Source: Pseudomonas sp. GD04091 (GTDB taxonomy: Bacteria > Pseudomonadota > Gammaproteobacteria > Pseudomonadales > Pseudomonadaceae). Taken from it: a stretch of 64,000 nucleotides of DNA. Positions 7,615-16,870 of this stretch are shown piece after piece. Location of the stretch: NCBI RefSeq assembly GCF_029836165.1, contig NZ_JAOEBG010000018.1:59003-123002 (forward strand), given 5' to 3'. The notes below the pieces were generated by a model. The model was not told the DNA's origin. It did not search any database and worked only from the letters and a program-made list of their open reading frames with translations. Each line of letters starts with the position of its first letter. The first letter of the stretch is position 1. Position numbers and translations under genes: made by a program.

Positions 7615-9654
7615 TTACTTGATGCGCTGGCCGGGCTTGGCACCGCTGTCCGGGCTGAGCAGGTAGATTTCCTCGCCGCCAGGGCCGGCAGCCATGACCA
7701 TGCCCTCGGAGACGCCGAACCGCATCTTCCGCGGCTTGAGGTTGGCCACCATCATGGTCAGGCGGCCCTCGAGCTTGGATGGGTCAGGGTAGGCCGACTT
7801 GATGCCCGAGAACACGTTGCGGCGTTCGTCGCCGATGTCGAGGGTCAGGCGCAGCAGCTTGTCGGCGCCTTCGACCGCCTCGGCCTTGACGATCAGCGCC
7901 ACGCGCAGGTCGACGGCGGCGAAGGTGTCGAACTCGATCTCGGCCGACAGCGGGTCCTTGGTCAGTTCGCCGTTGCCGGCCGGGGCCTTGGCCTCGGCGG
8001 CGAGCAGGTCTTCCTTGCTCGCGGCGACCATGGCTTCGACCTTGCTCGGCTCGATGCGGCTCATCAGCGCCTTGAACGGATTGAGCTTGTGGTTTTCCAG
8101 GCGCGACAGGTGGTCGTTCCAGGTCAGCGGGGCGACGTTGAGGAACGTCTCGGCGTCGGCCGCCAGCACCGGCAGCACCGGCTTGAGGAAGATCACCAGT
8201 TGGCGGAACAGGTTGATGCCCTGGGCGCAGATGGCCTGTACCTCGTCCTGCTTGCCTTCCTGCTTGGCCAGCGACCACGGGGCCTTGTCGGCGATCCAGG
8301 CGTTGGCGCGATCGGCCAGGGCCATGATCTCGCGCATGGCGCGGCCAAAGTCGCGACCTTCGTAGGCCTCGGCTATCGAGGGCGCGGCGGCGAGGAAGGC
8401 CTCGGTCAGCTCTGGTGCGGCGTCACCTGGGACCATGACGCCGTCATTGCCCTTGTGAATGAAGCCGGCGCAGCGGCTGGCGATGTTGACCACCTTGCCG
8501 ACCAGGTCGGAGTTGACCTTCTGCACGAAGTCTTCGAGGTTCAGGTCGAGGTCGTCGACGCCGCGGCCCAGCTTGGCGGCGTAGTAGTAGCGCAGGTACT
8601 CCGGCTGCAGGTGATCCAGGTAGGTGCGCGCCTTGATGAAGGTGCCACGCGACTTGGACATCTTCGCGCCATTGACGGTCAGGTAGCCGTGCACGTTGAC
8701 CGCGGTTGGCTTGCGGAACCCCGAGCCCTCGAGCATGGCTGGCCAGAACAGGGCGTGGAAGTTGACGATGTCCTTGCCGATGAAGTGATACAGCTCGGCC
8801 TTGGAGCCTTGGTTCCAGAACGCGTCGAAGTCAAGCTCCGGGCGGCGTGCGCAGAGGTTCTTGAAGCTGGCCATGTAGCCGATCGGCGCGTCCAGCCAGA
8901 CGTAGAAGTACTTGCCGGGCTCGCCTGGGATCTCGAAACCGAAGTACGGTGCGTCGCGGGAGATGTCCCACTCCTGGAGGCCGGAATCCAGCCATTCGGC
9001 GAGCTTGTTGGCAACGGCGTCCTGCAGGGTACCGCTGCGAGTCCACTGCTGCAGCATCGCCTGGAAGTCGGGCAGCTTGAAGAAGAAGTGCTGGGAGTCA
9101 CGCAACACCGGCGTGGCGCCGGAGATCGCCGACTTGGGGTTCTTCAGTTCGGTCGGTGCATAGGTGGCGCCGCATTTCTCGCAGTTGTCGCCGTACTGGT
9201 CCTCGGCCGCGCACTTGGGGCAGGTGCCCTTGATGAAGCGGTCGGCGAGGAACATGCCCTTCTCTGGGTCGTAGTACTGGGTCACGGAACGGGTGGCGAT
9301 ATGCCCGGCATCACGCAGGCGGGTGTAGATCAGACCCGACAGCTCGCGGTTCTCCTCGCTGTGCGTGGAGTGGAAGTTGTCGAAGTCGACCAGGAAGTCC
9401 GCGAAGTCGCTACTGTGCTCGGCCTGGACGTTGGCAATCAGCTGTTCCGGGGTGATGCCTTCCTTTTCCGCACGCAGCATGATGGCCGAGCCGTGGGCGT
9501 CGTCGGCGCAGACGTAGATGCACTGGTTGCCACGCATCTTCTGGAAGCGCACCCACATGTCCGTCTGGATGTATTCCAGCATATGGCCAAGGTGGATCGA
9601 TCCATTGGCATAGGGCAGGGCGCTGGTGACGAGAATCTGACGTGGCTCGGACAT
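7615..9654 (-). CDS. metG: methionyl-tRNA synthetase
   Basis: Charges tRNA-Met. The 679-residue length is that of the long dimeric form. The HIGH-type signature is in GSIHLGHMLEY near residue 20, and four zinc cysteines are in CPKCAAEDQYGDNCEKCG. AKMSKSRGTF is the KMSKS loop. A C-terminal EMAP/Trbp111-like tRNA-binding domain (about 575-679) contains DLRVALIVKAE and MRFGVSEGMVMA. It is divergent from apbC. The rnf operon lies 90 bases downstream in the same direction. Confidence 0.98.
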   Translation of the reverse strand: MSEPRQILVTSALPYANGSIHLGHMLEYIQTDMWVRFQKMRGNQCIYVCADDAHGSAIMLRAEKEGITPEQLIANVQAEHSSDFADFLVDFDNFHSTHSEENRELSGLIYTRLRDAGHIATRSVTQYYDPEKGMFLADRFIKGTCPKCAAEDQYGDNCEKCGATYAPTELKNPKSAISGATPVLRDSQHFFFKLPDFQAMLQQWTRSGTLQDAVANKLAEWLDSGLQEWDISRDAPYFGFEIPGEPGKYFYVWLDAPIGYMASFKNLCARRPELDFDAFWNQGSKAELYHFIGKDIVNFHALFWPAMLEGSGFRKPTAVNVHGYLTVNGAKMSKSRGTFIKARTYLDHLQPEYLRYYYAAKLGRGVDDLDLNLEDFVQKVNSDLVGKVVNIASRCAGFIHKGNDGVMVPGDAAPELTEAFLAAAPSIAEAYEGRDFGRAMREIMALADRANAWIADKAPWSLAKQEGKQDEVQAICAQGINLFRQLVIFLKPVLPVLAADAETFLNVAPLTWNDHLSRLENHKLNPFKALMSRIEPSKVEAMVAASKEDLLAAEAKAPAGNGELTKDPLSAEIEFDTFAAVDLRVALIVKAEAVEGADKLLRLTLDIGDERRNVFSGIKSAYPDPSKLEGRLTMMVANLKPRKMRFGVSEGMVMAAGPGGEEIYLLSPDSGAKPGQRIK

Positions 9655-9812
9655 GGTGGCTCGGCTACTTATCTGGCGACGGGTAAAAATGAGGGTGATC
9701 GGCCACTATAAAGGGCTGCGAAATATATTTCACCCCAACGACGCATCGGCTGACGATTGACGGGTTAGCATAGGCGCCTGTTCCGTTATTCAGTCTGCCA
9801 ATGGGAGCCTCC

Positions 9813-10907
9813 ATGAGTGCCGTTACCCGCGCCGCCGTCGAAGGCGTGCTTCGCCAGTACACCGACCCCTACCTGAACCAGGATCCGATCAGCGCTGGCT
9901 GCGTGCGTGCCATCGATATCCAGGGCGGACAGGTCAGCGTGCAGTTGCAACTGGGCTACGCCGCAGGCCTGTTCAAGGGCGGCTGGGCACAGGTGCTGCA
10001 GACGGCCCTCGAGAACCTCGAAGGGGTCGATGCGGCCAGTGTGAGCATCGACTGCGTGATCGCCACCCACAAGGCCCAGGCCCAGGTGCCGGCCATGGCC
10101 AACGTGAAGAACATCATCGCCGTGGCCTCGGGCAAGGGCGGGGTGGGCAAATCGACCACCGCCGCCAACCTGGCGCTGGCCCTGGCCCGGGAAGGCGCCC
10201 GGGTCGGTATTCTCGACGCCGACATCTACGGCCCCAGCCAGGGGGTGATGTTCGGTATCCCCGAGGGTACCCGTCCGCAGGTGCGCGAGCAGAAATGGTT
10301 CGTGCCGATCAAGGCCCATGGCGTCGAGGTCATGTCCATGGCCTTCCTCACCGATGACAACACGCCGATGGTCTGGCGCGGTCCGATGGTCTCGGGCGCA
10401 TTGCTGCAACTGGTGACCCAGACCGCCTGGGACGATCTCGATTACCTGGTGATCGACATGCCTCCGGGCACCGGCGACATCCAGCTGACCCTGGCGCAGA
10501 AGGTGCCGGTGGCAGGTTCGGTGATCGTTACCACGCCTCAGGATCTGGCGCTGCTGGACGCGAAGAAGGGCGTGGAGATGTTCCGCAAGGTCAACATCCC
10601 GGTGCTGGGCGTGGTGGAGAACATGGCGGTGCACATCTGCTCCAACTGTGGCCACGCCGAGCACCTGTTTGGCGAAGGCGGCGGTGAGAAGCTGGCCGCC
10701 CAGTACGACGTCGAACTGCTGGCGTCGCTGCCGCTGTCGATGCTGATCCGCGAGCAGGCCGACAGCGGCAAGCCCACGGCCATCGCCGAGCCGCAGAGCC
10801 AGATCGCCATGGTCTACCAGGAGCTGGCACGGCAGGTTGGGGCGCGGATCGTGCTGCAGGAGGCCGCGGCGCCGGCGATGCCGAGCATCACCATCAGCGA
10901 GGATTGA
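9813..10907 (+). CDS. apbC: Mrp/NBP35-type iron-sulfur carrier ATPase ApbC
   Basis: A scaffold/carrier that binds and transfers [Fe-S] clusters in the cytosol. An N-terminal MIP18/DUF59-like domain (1-85) is followed by a deviant Walker A, SGKGGVGKSTTAANLALALA, and the P-loop ATPase fold. The CxxC cluster ligand pair is in ICSNCGH. I chose the ATG at 9813 (364 residues) over the one at 9801 because GGGAG lies five bases before it and MSAVTRAAVE is the family N-terminus. It is divergent from metG, as in other pseudomonads. Confidence 0.95.
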   Translation: MSAVTRAAVEGVLRQYTDPYLNQDPISAGCVRAIDIQGGQVSVQLQLGYAAGLFKGGWAQVLQTALENLEGVDAASVSIDCVIATHKAQAQVPAMANVKNIIAVASGKGGVGKSTTAANLALALAREGARVGILDADIYGPSQGVMFGIPEGTRPQVREQKWFVPIKAHGVEVMSMAFLTDDNTPMVWRGPMVSGALLQLVTQTAWDDLDYLVIDMPPGTGDIQLTLAQKVPVAGSVIVTTPQDLALLDAKKGVEMFRKVNIPVLGVVENMAVHICSNCGHAEHLFGEGGGEKLAAQYDVELLASLPLSMLIREQADSGKPTAIAEPQSQIAMVYQELARQVGARIVLQEAAAPAMPSITISED

Positions 10908-10918
10908 GTACTGCGGCG

Positions 10919-11006
10919 GCCCCTTCGCGGGCAAGCCACTCCCACAGGAAATGCACCGCCTTTGAAACCTGTGCTGTACCTGTGGGAGCGGGCTTGCCCG
11001 CGAAGA
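10919..11006. repeat. REP pair, inverted
   Basis: Two P. putida-type REP units in inverted orientation. The left arm is CTTCGCGGGCAAGCCACTCC and the right arm GGGAGCGGGCTTGCCCGCG. They lie just after the apbC stop. Confidence 0.85.
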
Positions 11007-11033
11007 AGGCGCTGCGATCTTTCGCCCGGACAC

Positions 11034-11062
11034 AAAAAAACCCGCCAATGGCGGGTTTTTTC
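11034..11062. terminator. bidirectional terminator between apbC and cspA
   Basis: The stem AACCCGCC/GGCGGGTT is flanked by A7 on one side and T6 on the other, so it works on both strands for the convergent genes. Confidence 0.88.
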
Positions 11063-11085
11063 TGAAGCGAGGAAGCGAGATCGAC

Positions 11086-11295
11086 TTAGGCGATCTGAAC
11101 TTCTTCAGCCTGCATGCCTTTCTGGCCGCGGGTAGCGACGAAAGTAACAGCCTGGCCTTCTTTCAGGGTCTTGAAGCCGTCAGCTTGGATGGCTTTGAAG
11201 TGCACGAACAGGTCGTCGCCCGACTGAGGGGTGATGAAGCCGTAGCCCTTCTCATCGTTGAACCACTTGACAACACCGGATTGACGGTTGGACAT
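11086..11295 (-). CDS. cspA: cold-shock protein (CspA family)
   Basis: A 69-residue single CSD domain, an RNA chaperone/antiterminator. RNP1 is GYGFIT and RNP2 is DLFVHF, both intact, and VKWFNDEKGYGFI is the family signature. The start is set by AAGGAG eight bases upstream. The 327-base gap to dcd leaves room for the long structured leader typical of cold-shock mRNAs. Pseudomonads have several paralogues (CapA/CapB/CspD), so the exact symbol is uncertain. Confidence 0.93.
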   Translation of the reverse strand: MSNRQSGVVKWFNDEKGYGFITPQSGDDLFVHFKAIQADGFKTLKEGQAVTFVATRGQKGMQAEEVQIA

Positions 11296-11622
11296 GTTTC
11301 TGTCTCCTTGGACAAAGTTGATTGCGGTCAGGAAAAACCCTGGCCGGGACTGAGCGCAAAGAGAGCAGAAAATTCAGCGATGGGCCGATGAGTATCGTGC
11401 ATCAAACTAGAGATTCTCGGTGTCACGTGCAGCACAGTGGCGCCACCTTAACCCACTTTCCACGGCCTGCCAATGGCCAAGAAGCGCTTTGATGAATTTC
11501 GGATCGGCGGCCAGCGCAGGCCCCGTCTGGCGCGGGATAGGCAACGAAACTTTAACCCGGGCCTCGGGACCGGTAAGATGCGCATCTCGTTTTTCACCTT
11601 GCACTCTTCAGGACACCCCGCC
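11296..11622. other. cspA leader and dcd promoter region
   Basis: A 327-base divergent gap. The part next to cspA is rich in short complementary runs and probably forms the 5' leader of cspA. The right part holds the candidate dcd promoter at 11551-11579. I see no separate RNA gene. Confidence 0.5.
11551..11579 (+). promoter_or_regulatory. candidate sigma70 promoter of dcd
   Basis: TTTAAC at 11551 and TAAGAT at 11574 are spaced by 17 bases, about 40 bases before the dcd ATG. Confidence 0.4.
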
Positions 11623-12189
11623 ATGAGCATCAAATCGGACAAGTGGATTCGCCGCATGGCGCAGGAACACGGCATGATCGAACCGTTCGTCGAGCGCCAG
11701 GTGCGTGGCGAACAGGACAGCCGGGTCATCTCCTTCGGCGTCTCCAGCTACGGCTACGACGTGCGCTGCGCCGATGAATTCAAGGTGTTCACCAACATCA
11801 ACTCGGCCACCGTCGATCCAAAGAACTTCGACGCCGGCAGTTTCGTCGACATCAAGAGCGACGTCTGCATCATCCCGCCGAACTCCTTCGCCCTGGCCCG
11901 TACCGTCGAATACTTCCGCATTCCACGCGACGTGTTGACCATTTGCCTGGGCAAGAGCACCTATGCCCGTTGCGGCATCATCGTCAACGTCACCCCGCTC
12001 GAGCCCGAGTGGGAAGGCCACGTCACCCTGGAGTTCTCCAACACCACCACCTTGCCAGCGAAGATCTACGCCAACGAAGGCGTCGCGCAGATGCTGTTCC
12101 TGCAGTCCGACGAAGAGTGCGAAGTTTCTTACAAGGACCGCGGCGGCAAGTACCAAGGCCAGCGCGGCGTCACGCTGCCACGCACCTGA
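11623..12189 (+). CDS. dcd: dCTP deaminase
   Basis: Deaminates dCTP to dUTP for thymidylate synthesis. The 188-residue trimeric-dUTPase-fold protein has the family segments SYGYDVRC, GKSTYARCGI and PLEPEWEGHVTLE, the last carrying the catalytic Glu. The frame is open to 11473, but the ATG at 11623 gives the family start MSIKSDKWIRRMA and is preceded by AGGAC. It stands alone downstream of its own promoter. Confidence 0.97.
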   Translation: MSIKSDKWIRRMAQEHGMIEPFVERQVRGEQDSRVISFGVSSYGYDVRCADEFKVFTNINSATVDPKNFDAGSFVDIKSDVCIIPPNSFALARTVEYFRIPRDVLTICLGKSTYARCGIIVNVTPLEPEWEGHVTLEFSNTTTLPAKIYANEGVAQMLFLQSDEECEVSYKDRGGKYQGQRGVTLPRT

Positions 12190-12286
12190 GCCGACAAAAC
12201 GCGGGAATTGTTTCCGCGCTCGGCACTCCAACGAGATAACAGTCCCGGCGTGCATGACGCACGTCGGCTCTCGTCAGGAGCAGCCC

Positions 12287-12529
12287 ATGAAACTCGACCC
12301 CGCAATCAGCGCCAAGCTGGCCGTCCTGCAGCCGAATCAGATTGGCTTGCCGGTCTGGTCGCTGTTGGCGCACCCGCCGATACATACGCCGCTGCCGATG
12401 CGCGCTGGCGGTGTGCCTCATCAACCTGGCCCCGATACCCCTCAGCCGGCGGAACCGGGCGAACATCCGCCGATGGAACCGGGCGAGCCGACCCTGCCCG
12501 ACGAGCCACCTCCGGCGCCCGTGGCTTGA
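12287..12529 (+). CDS. small proline-rich protein
   Basis: An 80-residue ORF with a strong ribosome site (CAGGAG six bases before the ATG). The first 30 residues (MKLDPAISAKLAVLQ and on) look ordered. The rest is Pro/Glu/Gly-rich, with repeated PxEPGE units and no hydrophobic segment or signal peptide. I recognise no family. The start signal, neighbour-like codon use and end ten bases before the convergent gene support a real gene. Confidence 0.55.
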   Translation: MKLDPAISAKLAVLQPNQIGLPVWSLLAHPPIHTPLPMRAGGVPHQPGPDTPQPAEPGEHPPMEPGEPTLPDEPPPAPVA

Positions 12530-12539
12530 GCGTTGTTCC

Positions 12540-13655
12540 TCAGTTGCCCAGCAGGTAGCCGCTACGGCATATCTGCTCGCCGGCAACGTGGGCAACCACC
12601 ATTCCCGCCGTGGCCATGCGCCGCACGCTGCGGGCGTAGAGCAGCCCGGCCTGGGTGTTGCGCAGCGCGGTGACGCGGTCATTGAGCGGGTCGATCACCT
12701 CGGCGATCAGTTCCCCGGCCTCCAGGTGTTGCCCAGGCTTGGCATGGAACACCAGCAGCCCGCCAAGTGGCGTCGTGACGGGTTCCACCGCCGCGAGTGG
12801 GGTCGCGCGATAGCGTAGTGGAGGCAATGCGGCCGGCTGGCCTTCGATGACCCCTGCATGGGTGAGGTAGTCGAGGATCGCCTGGCAGTCCTGGGTTGCC
12901 AGGGCATGGCTGACATCGGCCTGGCCACGCAGTTCTATGGTCACCGAGAAGCTGCCCAGAGGGATCGGGAACTGCTTGCCGAAGCGCTGTTGCAGCTGCC
13001 ACCAGACCAGGCTGAAACTTTCGTCGAACGATTGCCCGCCCGAATCGGTGGCCAGCAGGCTGGCCTGGACCCCCAGGTAGCGTGCCAGTGGCTCGACCCG
13101 AGGCCAGGCTTCCGGTGTGGTGTAGAGGTGCTCGACCGCTTCGAAGTCGCAATGCAGGTCGAGCACCATGTCCGCGTCGCAGGCCAGGCGCTGCAGGGTC
13201 AGGCGCTGGGACTGCAAGGCTGTCTGCGCGGGGTGGGCCTCCAGCCCGCGGCGCAGGTGCTCGCGGATCAGCGCCACATTGTGCGCAGGGTCCTGGGTCA
13301 GGTGCCCTTCGATCTGGTCGCCGATGCTGTCCGACAGGTCGACGAACTTGCGGTTGAAGTTTTCCCCGCTTTGCAACTCGAAGCGCCCCAGGGGGGCATC
13401 CAGCAACACCTGCTCCAGGCCGACCGGGTTGGCCACTGGAACCAGGACGATTTCCCGGCGTAGACGGCCCTGCTGCTCCATTTCCACGAGACGTCGCTTG
13501 AGGTGCCAGGCCACCAACATGCCCGGTAGCTCGTCGGCATGCAGCGAGGCCTGGATGTACACCTTGCCGTGGCCGCGGGGGCCGAAGTGGAAGCTGTGCA
13601 GCTGGCGGGCGATGCCCGGGACAGGGGAGAGCAGGTCATGGGTCGAGTGGTGCAT
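12540..13655 (-). CDS. succinylglutamate desuccinylase/aspartoacylase family protein
   Basis: A 371-residue M14-like zinc deacylase. HADE (residues 39-42 in QASLHADELPG) and the later His in DLHCD are the expected zinc ligands. A C-terminal domain beginning PLGGLLVFHAKPGQHLEAGE resembles a biotinyl-like beta barrel seen in this subfamily. The start at 13655 was preferred because AGGA precedes it. The upstream extension begins with TTG. The substrate is not known. It is not in an arginine-catabolism (ast) cluster, so astE is unlikely. Confidence 0.82.
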   Translation of the reverse strand: MHHSTHDLLSPVPGIARQLHSFHFGPRGHGKVYIQASLHADELPGMLVAWHLKRRLVEMEQQGRLRREIVLVPVANPVGLEQVLLDAPLGRFELQSGENFNRKFVDLSDSIGDQIEGHLTQDPAHNVALIREHLRRGLEAHPAQTALQSQRLTLQRLACDADMVLDLHCDFEAVEHLYTTPEAWPRVEPLARYLGVQASLLATDSGGQSFDESFSLVWWQLQQRFGKQFPIPLGSFSVTIELRGQADVSHALATQDCQAILDYLTHAGVIEGQPAALPPLRYRATPLAAVEPVTTPLGGLLVFHAKPGQHLEAGELIAEVIDPLNDRVTALRNTQAGLLYARSVRRMATAGMVVAHVAGEQICRSGYLLGN

Positions 13656-13780
13656 GGTGATCCTGATGAAGGCAGTCTGCGACAAGGGCCGGGATCAGGA
13701 ATAGAAGCACAACTTCGTGGCGCATGCATCTGCGCTCTGCGTTGCAGCCCCGGGGAACTGGCCAGGTAGAGGGCGTCTGC

Positions 13781-14122
13781 TCAGGAGAGATTCACTTTCC
13801 ATACGCCATCGTTGACCTGCTCGATATCGATCTTTGCCAGCCGTTCGACATTGAGACGCTTGCCCTCGTGCATCAGGTAGGGCGAGGTGTGGAAGTAGCC
13901 CCAGGTAGTGCTGGCATCGTCAGGCGTCAGTTCTTGTGGGTCGTAGGAGATTTCCAGCACCGTTGGCGAGCTGTCGGCCGGTGCCGAACAATCGCCAGCG
14001 CTGATCATGCGATAGAAGGCCGTATCGCTACCGACCCAGAGTTGGGCATTGACGGTGGCGCCGGCGGGGACGGCCAGGGAAGCGGGCCAGGAAATTTCCA
14101 TTTTCAGGGTCGTGCTGCTCAT
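13781..14122 (-). CDS. hypothetical protein, beta-rich
   Basis: A 113-residue protein with no signal peptide or membrane span. The composition (many Ser/Thr/Asp, alternating hydrophobics) suggests a beta sandwich. I do not recognise it. Two ATGs are possible. The one at 14122 is spaced about eight bases from AAGGA and was chosen over 14131. It lies 111 bases downstream of the acylase gene on the same strand and could be cotranscribed. Confidence 0.6.
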   Translation of the reverse strand: MSSTTLKMEISWPASLAVPAGATVNAQLWVGSDTAFYRMISAGDCSAPADSSPTVLEISYDPQELTPDDASTTWGYFHTSPYLMHEGKRLNVERLAKIDIEQVNDGVWKVNLS

Positions 14123-14233
14123 GTTACGCATCCTTGTGGTTGAGAGAACGCGGCCCGGGTCGGGTATGACCCAGGCGGCGAAACAGGATGCTAGGGCAGT
14201 CCGTTACCTGGCGGTCAGCTGGAAGCCTTCACC

Positions 14234-16669
14234 TCAGCGACCTGGCGTGAGGGTCAGGCGCTGGCTGCCGTAAGCGCGGGCGAAATTTTGTGGCTGCACG
14301 GGCAGGCTCATGAAGCGCCCCTTGAACCAGGCCTCCAGCGCGTCGCTGTAGTGACGGCTGGCCGGGTTGCCGGACTGGCCACTGCTGGTCAGGACCTGCA
14401 GTGGTTCGGCCTGGCCAAAATCGACGATCATTCGCGCCGATGCCGGCAGGTAGGTATCGAAACCGTCACCCCAGGCATAGGGCGTCAGTGCCAGCGTGCT
14501 GAAGTCGCCACCGGCGGGCAGCGGGGAGCGGGCGTGGCTGTCGCCCAGACCGTGATAGACCGGTGCCGGCCAACGGTACTGGTGCAGCTTGCCCCACTGC
14601 CAGGCGCGGCGGTCGGCGCCAAGCTGCGTGGTGCCGGCGTCGATCGCGGCCGCCAGGCTGCGGGCGAGGATGGCGGGCTTGTCTTCCTTCTGCGGGGTGC
14701 CGCGATCATCCCAGAACGGGCTGTCCTCACGCCCGAGCAGGTGGTCGGCCTGGGCGGAGTAGGACAGGCGGGCATTGCCGACGAAGGCTTGCCAGGCCGG
14801 GCTGGACTCTGGCCCCAGCTCGTCGAGGAAGGTCAGTCGGGTGACTTGCTGCAGGAACAGTTCGTACAGGGCCGCATCGGCCGATACCGGGCTCAGCCGG
14901 CCGTCGAAGGCCTTGAGTCGGGCCAGTGCGTCGCGGGCCTTGTCGCGCTGGGCTGCGGGCAAGGTGTCGATGGCCTGCTTGAGCGGCTGGGCCATGCCGG
15001 GGGCGTCGAACATCTGCTTGAGCTTGCCGGCCAGCAGCGTGACCTGATCGTTCTGCAACGCCATCAGGCTGCGGCTGTCATGGCGACCGTTGCCGGCCAA
15101 CTGGGCCAGGCGTTCGGCACGCTCGGGGTAGTACCAGGTGCTCGACAGCTGCATGCCATAGCCCTTGGGCAGGCTGCGCTGGTTGGCGTGAGCGATGCAG
15201 CCTGCCGGTGGGTCCTGATCGTAGGGGTGAAGCATGGCGTCGGCATAGCCGTCCCAGTCGTAGCGCCCATCCCAGCCAGGGGACGGCAACAGACCTTGGC
15301 CTTCACGGCGGTTGGGATAGCGTCCGCTGACCTGCCAGCCGATATGTTCCGGCTCGGCGAACACGAAGTTGAGCGCCGCGGCACCCACTTCACGGGTGTT
15401 GTCGAAGGCCCGTTCGACGTTGCTGGCACGGGTCAGGTCGAACAGCGCGTCGAGGCTGCGATCACCCTTGAACTGCGGCAGGTGCAGCGCCAGCGCCAGG
15501 CTGCCATGACCGGGCAGCAGGGTGCCGTGACGGGTGTCGAACATCACTTCACGCTGGGGGCGCTGGCCACGGACGAAGAAGGTCTCGTTGCGTGCGCGAG
15601 CCTGCTGCCATTTGCCATCGGCGAGGTAGGTCAGCTGGCTGCCCTGGCGACGGACTTGTTCGAGAAACAGGTCCTGGTTATCGGCCATCACCGCGCTGGC
15701 GCTCCAGGCCAGCTTGCCGTTGTAGCCGGCCAGCACGATCGGCAGGCCCGGCAGCGAAAGCCCGGCTACCTGGTACTTGCCGGTATGGATCTGCACCGGG
15801 CTCAGCGCCCAGGTGGCGCGACTGTCGCTGGCCAGCAGGCTCTTGCCACCGCGGCTGCGCTGGGGCCCCAGGGCCAGGTTGGCGGAGCCCGGGCTGCCAA
15901 GCAGGCCAAGGTCGGCGAGCTGCTGGCCGGCGGCGGTCAGCGCGGCCAGCCCTGGCAGCTGGCTGGCCAGGTTCAACCCCTTGAGCTTGTCCGCTTCATG
16001 CTCGGCCAGCGGCTCGTCGGGCGCACCAGGCAGCAGCCAGGCCAGCTTGTCGGTGCCGACTTTCTGCGCCAGGGCCAGCGCTGACAGTTCCTCCTGCAGG
16101 TTCACCGACTGGCTGAAGGCATAAAGGCTGAAGATCAGCGCCGAGTCCTCGGGCTTCCAGTACTCCGGGCGGTAGCCGCTGCGGGCGAGTTCCGCCGGCA
16201 GTTTGTCGCGGTAGCGGAACAGGTAGGCGTTGACCCCGCGGGCATAGACCTCGAAGAAGCGCTTCAGGCGCGGCGAGGCATCGGCGTAGAGCTGGCCGGC
16301 GCTCTGCTTGAGATTGGCCGCGCGCATCAGGCGGTCGATTTCCAGGGCATCGGCCCCGGCCAGTTCGGCCAGGCGCCCCTGGGCGAGCAGGCGCATGGCC
16401 ACCATCTGCTCGATGCGGTCGCCGGCATGCACGTAGCCCAGGCTGAACAAGGCGTCATGGAAGTTGCCGCTTTCGATCAGCGGCGCGCCCATGGCGTTGC
16501 GCCGCACCGAGACGTTCTGCGCCAGCCCCTTGAGCGGCTGCACACCGGTGGTCGGAGGGACGCTGTCCTGGTAGCCACCCATCTGGCAGCCGGTGAGCGC
16601 AAGCATGCCAAGCAAGGCGGCGGCGCTGCCGAAGCGGGGAGGGAAGGGCGGAAGGACGGGGGCGGCCAT
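14234..16669 (-). CDS. lipoprotein Ntn-hydrolase, penicillin/AHL acylase family
   Basis: An 811-residue S45 family acylase precursor that should self-cleave into alpha and beta chains. The lipobox LALTGC (Cys28) predicts membrane anchoring. The beta chain probably starts at Ser262 in GSPG/SANLALGPQRS, the N-terminal nucleophile. The following GGKSLLASDSRA matches the GxxLLAxDPH region, but with Ser-Arg in place of the usual Pro-His. Relatives QuiP and PvdQ degrade acyl-homoserine lactones; penicillins are the other family substrate. GGAG seven bases before the ATG supports the start. Substrate unproven. Confidence 0.88.
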   Translation of the reverse strand: MAAPVLPPFPPRFGSAAALLGMLALTGCQMGGYQDSVPPTTGVQPLKGLAQNVSVRRNAMGAPLIESGNFHDALFSLGYVHAGDRIEQMVAMRLLAQGRLAELAGADALEIDRLMRAANLKQSAGQLYADASPRLKRFFEVYARGVNAYLFRYRDKLPAELARSGYRPEYWKPEDSALIFSLYAFSQSVNLQEELSALALAQKVGTDKLAWLLPGAPDEPLAEHEADKLKGLNLASQLPGLAALTAAGQQLADLGLLGSPGSANLALGPQRSRGGKSLLASDSRATWALSPVQIHTGKYQVAGLSLPGLPIVLAGYNGKLAWSASAVMADNQDLFLEQVRRQGSQLTYLADGKWQQARARNETFFVRGQRPQREVMFDTRHGTLLPGHGSLALALHLPQFKGDRSLDALFDLTRASNVERAFDNTREVGAAALNFVFAEPEHIGWQVSGRYPNRREGQGLLPSPGWDGRYDWDGYADAMLHPYDQDPPAGCIAHANQRSLPKGYGMQLSSTWYYPERAERLAQLAGNGRHDSRSLMALQNDQVTLLAGKLKQMFDAPGMAQPLKQAIDTLPAAQRDKARDALARLKAFDGRLSPVSADAALYELFLQQVTRLTFLDELGPESSPAWQAFVGNARLSYSAQADHLLGREDSPFWDDRGTPQKEDKPAILARSLAAAIDAGTTQLGADRRAWQWGKLHQYRWPAPVYHGLGDSHARSPLPAGGDFSTLALTPYAWGDGFDTYLPASARMIVDFGQAEPLQVLTSSGQSGNPASRHYSDALEAWFKGRFMSLPVQPQNFARAYGSQRLTLTPGR

Positions 16670-16790
16670 GACTAGGCTCCTGCAGGGCGTGGCGGGGTTC
16701 TGAAAGGCGCTAAGGTAGTGAGCGCGCAGTCGCCGTGCAAGGTGCCGGGAAGCTTTATTTACGAATGGTCGGCCGTGCAGGTCGCCAGCG

Positions 16791-16846
16791 ACAAGCCGTG
16801 AGGGAAAAGCCGGCGCTACGCCGATCCGTTCCCGCTCGCGGCTTGT
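16791..16846. repeat. imperfect inverted repeat between SEC-C gene and acylase
   Basis: The arms ACAAGCCGTGAGGGAA and TTCCCGCTCGCGGCTTGT pair with one mismatch and a two-base bulge. The centre contains a smaller CCGGCG/CGCCG pairing. It differs from the REP units elsewhere. It may act as a transcript end for the SEC-C operon. Confidence 0.5.
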
Positions 16847-16870
16847 GGCTCGAAGCTCAGTTGCCGCTCT

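Noticed and set aside
7576..9711. 711-codon plus-strand frame opposite metG
   Set aside because: Antisense shadow of metG, which has all its catalytic motifs on the minus strand.
14288..16084. 598-codon plus-strand frame opposite the acylase
   Set aside because: Antisense shadow with biased composition and no ribosome site; the minus strand encodes a complete acylase.
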